Source of the DNA: Phycisphaerales bacterium
GTDB taxonomy: Bacteria; Planctomycetota; Phycisphaerae; Phycisphaerales; SM1A02
Assembly: GCA_030748805.1 (NCBI GenBank)
Contig: JASMLG010000007.1
Location: 1 to 38,838, forward strand
Length of the DNA stretch: 38,838 nt
Direction: 5' to 3'
Both the position numbers and the translations under genes were made by a program. The notes beneath the pieces are model-generated. The model saw only the letters and a list, made by a program, of their open reading frames with translations. It did not search any database and was not told the origin of the DNA. This document shows positions 1-7,846 of the stretch, piece by piece. The first letter of the stretch is position 1. Each line of letters starts with the position of its first letter.

Positions 1-59
1 TGTGATTTTCACAAACTTATTTACAAAACCAGATCAATGTAAGATTCCACCAAACGGTA

Positions 60-217
60 CCCTTCCACTTTCAAAATGAAAGGCGCATTCACAACCAATT
101 GATACCACTGAAGTTCACTGGTGCTGCCCTTTCACTTTCAAAATGAAAGGCGCATTCACAACCAATTGACAGCACTGAAGTTCACTGGTGCTGCCCTTCA
201 ACTCTCAAAGTGACAGT
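60..217. repeat. 67-bp tandem repeat, about 2.3 copies
   Basis: Two nearly identical 67-bp units (60-126 and 127-193) are followed by a decayed third start (194-217). Each unit carries a small hairpin, CTTTCAaaaTGAAAG. The second unit also has CAGCAC...GTGCTG arms. The third start changes into the near-palindrome GTGACAGTCAC at 210-220, which recurs in other gaps of this window. The array fills the space before the HD-GYP gene. I see no gene in positions 1-287. Confidence 0.9.
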
Positions 218-287
218 CACATTACATTTATGGTTTAATTGCGAATTTGAAAGATTTCGTGGAATTAGGGCTTGTCTGCGAGCAGCC

Positions 288-1067
288 ATGCCACCAAATC
301 CAACAACAACCGCAACAAACGATGTCAATGCACTCAATAATGAGATTTCTTCCCTTAAGGAGAAATTGAAAACCGAGCAAGAAGCGAGGTTAGAAGCAGA
401 AACATCACTGTTAATGGTCGACATGGTTCAAGAAAATGGAGACCCCCCACCATCAAGAATGGCCATGATTACTGGACTTGCAAAACTATCCGAATCAAGA
501 GATGACGCCACTGGGAAACACCTATCTCGTATCAGGAAATACACTGAAATCATTTCTCAGGCATATTCCGAATCACATCCAAACAAACTACCTCTTGGGG
601 AAGTGTCAATTATTGCTGCTGCTTCTATGCTGCACGACATAGGCAAGGTTGGCATTTCAGATGATGTTCTTCTTCATCCAAACAAATTCACCGAAAAACA
701 ATTTGAGAAAATGAAGCAGCACACAACAATTGGGGCTGACATCCTTCTTTCATTATCCGAAGAACTTGGAAGTGATCCTTGGATTGACACTGCAATCCAA
801 ATATCACTAGGTCATCATGAAAAATGGGACGGAAGTGGATATCCATATCAACTTAGTGAAAATAGAATAAATTTACCCTCACGCCTTGTTGCAGTTGCTG
901 ATGTTTACGACGCTCTTACAACAAAACGCGTATACAAAGAGTCAATGACACACGAAAAAGCTGTGTCAATTATCAAGAAAGAATCGGGCAAACATTTTGA
1001 TCCCGAAGTGGTAAAAGCATTTTTGTCAAAAACTAATGAAATAGAAATTGCCAAAGAGTCATATTGA
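288..1067 (+). CDS. HD-GYP domain protein (probable c-di-GMP phosphodiesterase)
   Basis: The protein is about 259 residues. A short Pro/Thr-rich start is followed by a charged, probably coiled-coil stretch (NEISSLKEKLKTEQEARLEA) and then an HD-GYP domain that fills the rest. The metal-site signature HDIGKVGI is present, as is HHEKWDGSGYP, which contains the GYP triplet that defines the subfamily. HD-GYP enzymes hydrolyse cyclic di-GMP, so the predicted role is cytoplasmic second-messenger turnover. No receiver domain or membrane segment is visible; the coiled coil may mediate dimerisation or partner binding. The reading frame is open back to a GTG at 210, but that codon lies inside the tandem repeat, so I prefer the ATG at 288. 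No clear ribosome-binding site supports either start. Family assignment is firm; the exact start is not. Confidence 0.9.
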   Translation: MPPNPTTTATNDVNALNNEISSLKEKLKTEQEARLEAETSLLMVDMVQENGDPPPSRMAMITGLAKLSESRDDATGKHLSRIRKYTEIISQAYSESHPNKLPLGEVSIIAAASMLHDIGKVGISDDVLLHPNKFTEKQFEKMKQHTTIGADILLSLSEELGSDPWIDTAIQISLGHHEKWDGSGYPYQLSENRINLPSRLVAVADVYDALTTKRVYKESMTHEKAVSIIKKESGKHFDPEVVKAFLSKTNEIEIAKESY

Positions 1068-1221
1068 TAATCAGGACTGATTTTTAGCGTCCGCATAACA
1101 CAGCAAGCACCAGCCAAGTAGAAACGATAGCCACAAAGCGTTTGAAATTAACACCGTTACCATAGTACACATTGTACACTAATATTCTCAAACCGATTGA
1201 CTTAAGATATGATGCATGTAC

Positions 1222-2274
1222 ATGACAACTCGTAACACAATGAAAAAGTGGGCTGGTGGTTGGGGCTGGGTTGTAACTTTATCTTTACTAATATCACTTG
1301 CTTCAAATATCCTTGGGCTTATTCTCCCGTTCTTAGAAATCCACGAAGCTTTCAAGTCAGAAGTAACTTATAGTTTGCCACACTCTGTACATCTAATGTG
1401 GACATCTAAGTTGTATTTCATTGCTGCGCTAATTCTTGGGTTCTCAATTATATTCCCATTTGTCAAACTTGCTTCACTGTTTGCTGCATGGTTCATCCCT
1501 TGGAAGCCATCAAGTAGAGTAACTTTCCTCCACTGGATTGAACTTCTAGGCAAATGGTCGTTCATGGATATTTTTGTTGTAATCCTTTTAATCTCATTAA
1601 CTGCTAATCAATCATTTATTTCATCAAACATTCACTTGGGTGTTTATTTCTTTATTGGGGCGATAACGCTAAGTATGATTGTTTCGCAAATTGTTTTATC
1701 CATGGCAAGAAAAATGGTGTCGATTGAATCAACGCCCCCTACTTATTCATCAAAACGTAAGTGGATGGTTGTTGACAACCATTATCTAGGATGGACAGTT
1801 CCTGTTCTTACATTATTGTCTGTTGGCGCTTTAATCGAAGCTATACACGCCCCCTTCCTGCAAATCCATCAATTCTTTCTTGTATCAAGAACGTTCAGCA
1901 TAACTTCTATAACTGAACTTCTTCAAACAAACAATCATGTTGTGCTTTTAATAATTTTAGTGTGGACAGTTGCGACAATACCGTTGTTGCGGTTCCTAAT
2001 ACTTCTTGTTTCGTGGTTAATACCCATGAAAATTGGACATCACATTAGAGCAAATATGTTCATAGAAGGACTTTCTAGATGGTCAATGCTTGACGTTTTT
2101 GGGCTTTCGTTGTTTCTTGTAGCCACTGAGGGTAAAGAGTTAGTTAAAACAGAAACTCTTCCTGGTCTGAGGGCTGTTGTTGCTGCAATCGCGCTAACCT
2201 ATATTCTTGGTTTTGTTGCGGTATGTTTACACAAATCCGTACTTAAAAATGAATCGTTTACTGAAGCGTCTTGA
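1222..2274 (+). CDS. PqiA-like integral membrane protein
   Basis: About 350 residues, very hydrophobic, built as two similar halves. Each half has a helix containing a Leu-Pro-rich turn (LILPFLEIHE in the first half) and a later signature, LGKWSFMDIF in the first half and LSRWSMLDVF in the second. This duplicated layout is that of the paraquat-inducible protein A (PqiA) family, inner-membrane proteins linked to MCE-type lipid transport. No Cys-rich zinc ribbon is visible, and no MCE-domain PqiB/PqiC partner lies nearby, so it may work alone or with proteins encoded elsewhere. A -10-like TATGAT at 1208-1213 lies eight bases before the ATG at 1222, suggesting a leaderless start. ATGs at 1216 and 1240 are alternatives. 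Its 3' end overlaps the convergent dehydrogenase gene by 17 bases. Confidence 0.8.
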   Translation: MTTRNTMKKWAGGWGWVVTLSLLISLASNILGLILPFLEIHEAFKSEVTYSLPHSVHLMWTSKLYFIAALILGFSIIFPFVKLASLFAAWFIPWKPSSRVTFLHWIELLGKWSFMDIFVVILLISLTANQSFISSNIHLGVYFFIGAITLSMIVSQIVLSMARKMVSIESTPPTYSSKRKWMVVDNHYLGWTVPVLTLLSVGALIEAIHAPFLQIHQFFLVSRTFSITSITELLQTNNHVVLLIILVWTVATIPLLRFLILLVSWLIPMKIGHHIRANMFIEGLSRWSMLDVFGLSLFLVATEGKELVKTETLPGLRAVVAAIALTYILGFVAVCLHKSVLKNESFTEAS

Positions 2275-5227
2275 GATAAGAAACCACATCTCTTAATTCT
2301 CTTTTACTCAGTAGAACATTCATTGGTGGCATTGCAGAGTATTCTCCAAAGCCCTCTGAAATTTCACTGCTTGGTTCTATCAATGATTCCAATATTTGAT
2401 TTTGATTTAATTTAGAACCAATACCATCTAGAGAAGGTCCAGCGATACCACCATGATCATTTATTTTGTGGCAGCGCAAACATTCGCTTCTAGAATTTTC
2501 AAAAACAATCTTTTTCCCAATAAGCGGGTTACCCCCGCTTAAAAGACAATCATTATCTATTTCCAGTTTTTTTGCTTCTGCGTATTCTAGTTGCAGTTCT
2601 TGCCGCAACTTGTTTCTATCAATTCTCTCAAATTCTAAATTATCTGTGGCAAGAGATTTTATTGCTTCTTGGGCTTCAAATATCTCTCCTTCGTAAACTG
2701 TGTTTAATAATTCAATTACAGCATTTGGTTTTTTCTGTTTTAGCATTATGCCTCTTGCTGCTGCACGTAATTGCCAAAAATCACTTTTCAACGCATAATT
2801 CAAAAGTTCAACAGTCCCTCTTTTTTGAAGAGCATAAACACGAATGTTTATTGGCACATTTTCATCATAAACTAATTCAGAACATAAATTAGTTGGAAGT
2901 ATTCTGCCGCTTTCGTAGACAAAGCGCAATACCTCCATGAGTAATTCACCTTTAGCATTTTTCAACAACCTTTCCAATGGTTCATCGATATCTCCCATGC
3001 TTATTGCACTCATGTGTTTACTTGGGATGACACGACCCTCCACAATATCTCTGTTTACATAATCTGGTTTCCAATTTCGTAGCGATTGCACTGCAAGAAT
3101 TCTCATTGGTTCTGGCTTTTTCTCATCTGCAGCAAATAATGCAACACGCACACTCGCATCGGAATCTTGTTCCATTTTATTGGCGCTTAACGCTCTTTTT
3201 TGCCATGGAATTGTTCTGGCTATATGTAGTGATTTTGCAAGTGTAGTCATTGCCACATCTTCAAAACCTACTCCATAAATACGTGCATCATGAATTGCTC
3301 TGGCTGCCTCAGTTGCTACAGTGTCATCAGAATCATTCAGATAATCAGCAATAAACACAGATTTCATTCTTCGTAAAACAAGAACTGCCGCAAGACGAAC
3401 CGATGCGTTTGGATTAGTTTGCAAATTTGCTATTGTGGATGCATATTGAGAGTTTGTTAATGCAACAACTCCAGCATGCCTTAGATACACGTCTTCGTTA
3501 TTGTTTCTTTCAAGCATAGAAATGATTGCATCAAATGCGTTGCCAAGATGACCCGTAGCAATCGTTGCAAAGTACGAAACACGAGGATCTGGGTCATCAA
3601 TCAACTCGACGAGTTGTTCAAAAGTTCTATCCGCTATCCTCTTTTCTACACCTGTTTCTCCAAGAATTTTACATGCTTGTGCGCGTATTTCTGAGTCCTG
3701 GTCGTTAAGAAGATAGGCAATATATTCAGTATATTTTTGCCCTTGCCGGCTTATCATGGCAACTGCCCACATCGCGTGTATTTTTTCAATTTGATTACCT
3801 GTTATCAACACTGCTTTAAGTTCATTTATTGCATTTCGTCTTACAAGTTCATACTGCGCGCGAATACGAACACGTCGATCAACGTGCGATAACATTTGGA
3901 TTAATTTGTGATTAGTTATTTGCTTAAATCCCTTTGAAAAAATATCTGACACGTCACCTTCTTTGAAATGTTCTTCGTCCCAAACAGAATATAACCTTCC
4001 TTCTTCGTTACCAGTCCAGCCCTCACCCCAATCACTAATCACCATTTTGCCGTCATACCCGAAGTCAACATCTGTGCACAAAACTTTTTCTGCAAATGGA
4101 TGCAGGTCAACCATTTTAAAATGAGCCCCATCTGGTTCAATTGCAAAACTTAAAACATTACTGTGTTCCGCACCTCCTCGAAAGTCACACATAAAAAAGT
4201 GATTGTCATAACGTTCTGGAAAACCTGCTCCCGGATACGCCACCAGTCCTGAAGGGCCAGAACCAATCACATCAATCGCTGGCAAGATCCAACTTGGGCG
4301 ATCTTTTGCGTGTGGATCCCAACCATTTTCAGTTACCCATGGACCACGTTCATTAACACCCTCTAGTGTTTGATACTCCATGCGCCAACCAGTTTCGCCT
4401 CCCTCAACACAGTAGACCAAACGCGCCTTATCTGAAGCGTCTGAGTTATTATCACCTGTAAACAAGTTTCCATACTTGTCGAAAGCCAGTTCTTGTGGGT
4501 TTCTCAGACCGTGATGAAACATCTCTAGCTTTGTTCCATCAAGTTCACATCGAAAGACGGCACCTTCACCGGGGCTATGAAATTCGGTACCATCATCAAG
4601 TTCGATGTGATAACCACGATCACCAATTGACCAATACAAACGACCATCTAAACCAAGAGCCAATCCGTGCATGTCATGCCCTCGGAGTGCTATTCGCACA
4701 CCAAATCCTTGAAAGAGAGATTTCTTCTTTCCGTTTTCAAAAACCCAAACATGTGGAATACATGTGTAATAAACCACATCGCCAATCGCTAAGACACCCG
4801 CACCAGTTCCATCAAGTGGGTCGTTAAAGCCATCTGCGAAAATTGTTGCTGTTTCAAAAATTCCATCTTCATTCAGGTCTTGCAACAAACGGATTCTATC
4901 TTCAAACTCAGAGTAATAGTCCATTCCGTTTTTTCGTTGGTCGGCAAAATGAACATACATTTTTAATCGGTTTTCAACTGATTGTAAGCCCAAATCCCAA
5001 TCGAGCCAAAATGAACTGGAGCGGTTATCTTCAACTCCCTTCTCTTGTCTAAATGACTCAGCAACTAATATATTTCCATCATCATCGAAACAGAAAGCAA
5101 CTGGATCCATGACTTGTGGCTCAGTTGCAATAAGTTGTTTTGAGAAACCCTCAGGGACTTGCATTAACTCAAATGCGGATTCAGGTGTACTTGCAAGTAA
5201 GGTGATTACAAAATGTATTAGCACCAT
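2258..5227 (-). CDS. PVC-type membrane-bound dehydrogenase with HEAT repeats and C-terminal cytochrome c site
   Basis: The protein is 989 residues with a short hydrophobic N-terminus (likely signal peptide). Residues about 20-400 resemble the beta-propeller 'putative membrane-bound dehydrogenase' domain common in Planctomycetes and Verrucomicrobia (motifs such as GLRNPQELAFD and LFTGDNNSD). About 430-850 is helical repeat sequence of HEAT type (RIRAQYELVRR, EIRAQACKILG). The C-terminus is the planctomycete haem-binding domain, with CLRCH at 916-920, the following GPSLDGIG, and a possible Met ligand in MPPM (966-969). It is expected outside the cytoplasm as a sugar or sugar-acid oxidising cytochrome, but the substrate cannot be told. 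The gene starts inside the end of the M24 peptidase gene (10-base overlap), so the two are translationally coupled. Confidence 0.9.
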   Translation of the reverse strand: MVLIHFVITLLASTPESAFELMQVPEGFSKQLIATEPQVMDPVAFCFDDDGNILVAESFRQEKGVEDNRSSSFWLDWDLGLQSVENRLKMYVHFADQRKNGMDYYSEFEDRIRLLQDLNEDGIFETATIFADGFNDPLDGTGAGVLAIGDVVYYTCIPHVWVFENGKKKSLFQGFGVRIALRGHDMHGLALGLDGRLYWSIGDRGYHIELDDGTEFHSPGEGAVFRCELDGTKLEMFHHGLRNPQELAFDKYGNLFTGDNNSDASDKARLVYCVEGGETGWRMEYQTLEGVNERGPWVTENGWDPHAKDRPSWILPAIDVIGSGPSGLVAYPGAGFPERYDNHFFMCDFRGGAEHSNVLSFAIEPDGAHFKMVDLHPFAEKVLCTDVDFGYDGKMVISDWGEGWTGNEEGRLYSVWDEEHFKEGDVSDIFSKGFKQITNHKLIQMLSHVDRRVRIRAQYELVRRNAINELKAVLITGNQIEKIHAMWAVAMISRQGQKYTEYIAYLLNDQDSEIRAQACKILGETGVEKRIADRTFEQLVELIDDPDPRVSYFATIATGHLGNAFDAIISMLERNNNEDVYLRHAGVVALTNSQYASTIANLQTNPNASVRLAAVLVLRRMKSVFIADYLNDSDDTVATEAARAIHDARIYGVGFEDVAMTTLAKSLHIARTIPWQKRALSANKMEQDSDASVRVALFAADEKKPEPMRILAVQSLRNWKPDYVNRDIVEGRVIPSKHMSAISMGDIDEPLERLLKNAKGELLMEVLRFVYESGRILPTNLCSELVYDENVPINIRVYALQKRGTVELLNYALKSDFWQLRAAARGIMLKQKKPNAVIELLNTVYEGEIFEAQEAIKSLATDNLEFERIDRNKLRQELQLEYAEAKKLEIDNDCLLSGGNPLIGKKIVFENSRSECLRCHKINDHGGIAGPSLDGIGSKLNQNQILESLIEPSSEISEGFGEYSAMPPMNVLLSKRELRDVVSYLKTLQ

Positions 5228-6369
5228 TCCAATCCTTCAGGAAGGGTATTAAAGTTTTCGCAACCATCTTTGGTAACAAGCACCATGTCTTCAACGCGTA
5301 TTCCGCCAATATTTTTGCTGTATAAACCCGGCTCAATCGTAACTACATCTCCAGCAAGCAAAGTTGCTCCGTTTCTGTCAAGAAGAGGTGGTTCATGAAC
5401 ATCAAGACCTATTCCATGACCAGTGCCATGTGGCATTGAACAAAAGGTTGCTGGGTCGCTTTCTTTTGGAAGACCCTCTTGGTAGCCATGCTCGAGTAAT
5501 ACTCGAATCGTTTCAAGATGTACTATTTCACCTGTTGCACCTGCTTTTGTTGCAGTAGTTGCTGCTTCTTTTGCTGCTACAACAGCAGAGTGCATTTTTA
5601 TTATTTCTTCAGAGATTTCACCATGAACAACCGTTCTAGTGCAGTCTCCGTTGTACATCGAACTTTTGTCGAGTGGAAAAATGTCAATTATGATTGGTTG
5701 GCCAGTAATAAGTTTTCCACTACCAAGTTCGTGGCAATCACCGCCATCGCTACCACAAGCAACAATACATGGAGGATTGAAAAAGTTTCTCTCAAGTAAA
5801 AAAATGTCAATCATCGCTCGCAATCGTTCGCTTGTTAATGGTTCTTTATCAACTAACAAAACACCATTACTTTCTGGTATTGCGTTTACCACTGTTTCGC
5901 ATGCCATTATCATCGCATCTTCAGTTACTTTTTGTGCTTGACGTAGGTGTGCGACTTCTTCGTCATCTTTGATTCTTCTTTCAGTTACTCCAAGGTCATA
6001 GTCGAGTTCTACTTCAATTCCTGAGGATTGCATTTCATCAATGTAAATAAAAGGGAGCGTGCGATCACCAATAACATTTGTAATGCCGTTTCGGCGAAGA
6101 CACTCTGCAGTCGACTGTGCTGCAGCGGTTTCTCTGTCACCACTAAGTTTACTTCCTTGTGGCGTAAAATCAGAGTAACCATAAACCCTATCCGCCTTTG
6201 CATATTTCTTTGCCCTATCAATTTCAATTTCTCTGAGAATCAGCGTTCTGGTTCCATCAGGAAAATCAATTGCAATCATTGCATCGTGAACCATGAACCT
6301 AACTAATCTGTATAGCGACTTATTTATTGACGGGTTTCCCGCCATTACTTTTGCTTTTTTTGTATGCAT
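5218..6369 (-). CDS. M24 family metallopeptidase (Xaa-Pro aminopeptidase/prolidase-like)
   Basis: 383 residues. The N-terminal about 145 residues form a creatinase-like lobe and the rest the pita-bread catalytic domain. The five expected metal ligands can be found: Asp in IIIDIFP (229), Asp in GDCTRT (242), His in GTGHGIG (318), Glu in TIEPGLY (346) and Glu in IRVED (360). The two Asp are 13 residues apart, slightly more than the usual 11. It probably removes N-terminal residues ahead of proline or splits dipeptides in the cytoplasm; no signal peptide is seen. A -10-like TAAACT lies six bases before the ATG at 6369, so a leaderless start is plausible; the ATG at codon 9 is an alternative. It is followed directly by the overlapping PVC dehydrogenase gene. 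Confidence 0.88.
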   Translation of the reverse strand: MHTKKAKVMAGNPSINKSLYRLVRFMVHDAMIAIDFPDGTRTLILREIEIDRAKKYAKADRVYGYSDFTPQGSKLSGDRETAAAQSTAECLRRNGITNVIGDRTLPFIYIDEMQSSGIEVELDYDLGVTERRIKDDEEVAHLRQAQKVTEDAMIMACETVVNAIPESNGVLLVDKEPLTSERLRAMIDIFLLERNFFNPPCIVACGSDGGDCHELGSGKLITGQPIIIDIFPLDKSSMYNGDCTRTVVHGEISEEIIKMHSAVVAAKEAATTATKAGATGEIVHLETIRVLLEHGYQEGLPKESDPATFCSMPHGTGHGIGLDVHEPPLLDRNGATLLAGDVVTIEPGLYSKNIGGIRVEDMVLVTKDGCENFNTLPEGLEWC

Positions 6370-6375
6370 ACAGTT
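6370..6375 (-). promoter_or_regulatory. Minimal leader of the M24 gene
   Basis: The six bases between a TAAACT hexamer (6381-6376, minus strand) and the ATG leave no room for a ribosome-binding site. If TAAACT is the -10 element, transcription would begin at or next to the start codon. No convincing -35 is visible. Confidence 0.35.
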
Positions 6376-6409
6376 AGTTTACTGTGCAAACAAGTGTAAT
6401 ACTCGCCAA

Positions 6410-6459
6410 TGGGGACACCCAAGAAATTATTGCATGCGATAATTTCTTGAGTGTCCCCA
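6410..6459. repeat. 50-bp REP-like palindrome bounded by GGGGACAC/GTGTCCCC
   Basis: Two 25-base arms meet at a central GCATGC; 23 of 25 positions can pair, the exceptions being one C/A mismatch and one T/G wobble. The outer ends are tGGGGACAC and GTGTCCCCa. A decayed copy with an identical left arm start lies at 22015-22064. A third element of the same length and ends, but with a different inner stem, lies at 33981-34030. It sits between the M24 gene and the tRNA. This is a mobile-repeat or structured-RNA type of element; no transposase is nearby. Confidence 0.85.
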
Positions 6460-6500
6460 GAACAGGGCTGTTTTCAAAAAAACGTAAGTGACAGTCATAT

Positions 6501-6549
6501 CCACTTTTTACACAAAAGCAAGACGATTGTCTTGCTTTTGTGTAAAAAG

Positions 6550-6552
<3 letters not shown>
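6501..6552. terminator. Perfect 24-bp inverted repeat, probable bidirectional terminator after tRNA-Ala
   Basis: Arms 6501-6524 and 6529-6552 are perfectly complementary around the loop GATT. The core is AAAAGCAAGAC-loop-GTCTTGCTTTT, an A-tract/stem/T-tract layout that could terminate from either side. The right arm overlaps the last three bases of the tRNA gene, so the tRNA 3' end could pair into this stem before processing. The perfect arms over 24 bases are longer than a terminator needs. Confidence 0.7.
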
Positions 6553-6622
<70 letters not shown>

Positions 6623-6627
6623 AATAT

Positions 6628-6948
6628 TTATTCCATAGCAGTATCAATAGCGCTAGCAAGTTCTTCCTTTGGATTTATTCCAATGAATCGATTTACTTCT
6701 TCTCCATTTTTAAAAATGATGATGCTTGGAATTGACTGTATTCCGTATTCAACCGCTGCATCTCGGTTACTGTCAATATCCATCTTGCCAATCTTTGCCC
6801 TTCCTTCATATTCTGAAGCAAGTTCATCAATAACTGGACCAAGCATTTTGCAAGGACCACACCACTCAGCCCAAAAATCAACTAGAACTGGTTGGTCTGA
6901 GTCGAGTACTTCTGATTGGAAATTTCCATCTGTAAATTCTAATGCCAC
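6628..6948 (-). CDS. trxA: thioredoxin
   Basis: 106 residues, the full length of a classical thioredoxin. The active site WCGPC is at about residues 29-33, preceded by DFWAE, and the cis-proline loop SIPS follows at about 72-75. It reduces protein disulphides in the cytoplasm using electrons from thioredoxin reductase, which is not in this window. The start codon is GTG at 6948, supported by a clear ribosome-binding site (AGGAG, about eight bases upstream). It lies 24 bases after folP on the same strand and five bases before tRNA-Ala, which suggests a folP-trxA-tRNA transcription unit. Nothing in the protein looks unusual. Confidence 0.97.
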   Translation of the reverse strand: MALEFTDGNFQSEVLDSDQPVLVDFWAEWCGPCKMLGPVIDELASEYEGRAKIGKMDIDSNRDAAVEYGIQSIPSIIIFKNGEEVNRFIGINPKEELASAIDTAME

Positions 6949-6972
6949 TTTTTTATCTCCTGATATATAAGT

Positions 6973-7827
6973 TTAATTAAGTTGGGATTGTAGCACCCGA
7001 ACGTGCTCCGAAATATTGTGAACTCGAAAAATTTGAGCTCCTTGCTCAAAAATGTTCAGAGCCATTAGCGCTGAATCTCTATCTCGCATGCATGGCGACT
7101 CAATTCCTGTAGTTACTCCAACAAAACTCTTCCTGCTAACACCAACATAAACGGGAAACCCCAAATGTACAAAATGTGCCATGTTTTCCATAAGCTCTAT
7201 ATTCTGTTCAACGCTTTTCCCGAAGCCCAGTCCAGGGTCAATTGCTATTGAATCTTTGGAAACTCCATCAGAAAGAGCTAAATCTACTCGATTCATTAAC
7301 CACTCTGAAACATCAGAGACAATATCATCGCTTTGAGGATCCTCATAATATTCATTACTGTAATTATCTAACTCTGGAGATAACCGCCTGTGCATCAATA
7401 CCAACCCAACATTTGTCTCTGCTGCAAGTGAGAACATATTTTCACTTTCGTTTCCTGCAGAGACATCATTTATCACTGAGACCCCCGCAGCTATAGCCCT
7501 TTTTGCTACTTCGTACGATGTTGTATCAACCGAAATACATATATTGCTTTTATTTACAATTCCTTCAATTACAGGAATAATTCTTTTAATTTGCTCTTCT
7601 GGACTCACTCTTGATGCTCCTGGCCTTGTAGATTCACCTCCAACATCAATCATTGAAGCTCCTTCTTCTGCCATTTTTAGAGCATGAGATATTGCTAATT
7701 CTTGTTTTACAAAACTGCCACCATCGCTAAAACTATCTGGAGTTACATTTAATATACCAACAAGGATTGGTTTTTCCAACGATAATGAACAATCTAAACA
7801 ATTCCAAGATGTCTCAATCTTTTTCAT
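6973..7827 (-). CDS. folP: dihydropteroate synthase
   Basis: About 284 residues. It joins 4-aminobenzoate to 6-hydroxymethyl-dihydropterin diphosphate in folate synthesis. All family signatures are present in order: GILNVTPDSFSDGG, GGESTRPGA, SVDTTSYEVA, INDVSAG, DPGLGFGK, GVSRKSF and the C-terminal RVHNISEH. The frame is open for another 36 codons upstream, but those run into the divergent neighbour; the ATG at 7827 gives the normal family length (7836 is the close alternative). A TACCCT hexamer lies nine bases before 7827. The downstream partner is trxA. The functional folate link in the window is with the 5-formyl-THF cyclo-ligase at 12154, in a different operon. Confidence 0.96.
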   Translation of the reverse strand: MKKIETSWNCLDCSLSLEKPILVGILNVTPDSFSDGGSFVKQELAISHALKMAEEGASMIDVGGESTRPGASRVSPEEQIKRIIPVIEGIVNKSNICISVDTTSYEVAKRAIAAGVSVINDVSAGNESENMFSLAAETNVGLVLMHRRLSPELDNYSNEYYEDPQSDDIVSDVSEWLMNRVDLALSDGVSKDSIAIDPGLGFGKSVEQNIELMENMAHFVHLGFPVYVGVSRKSFVGVTTGIESPCMRDRDSALMALNIFEQGAQIFRVHNISEHVRVLQSQLN

Positions 7828-7846
7828 GTAATGCATAGGGTAATCG

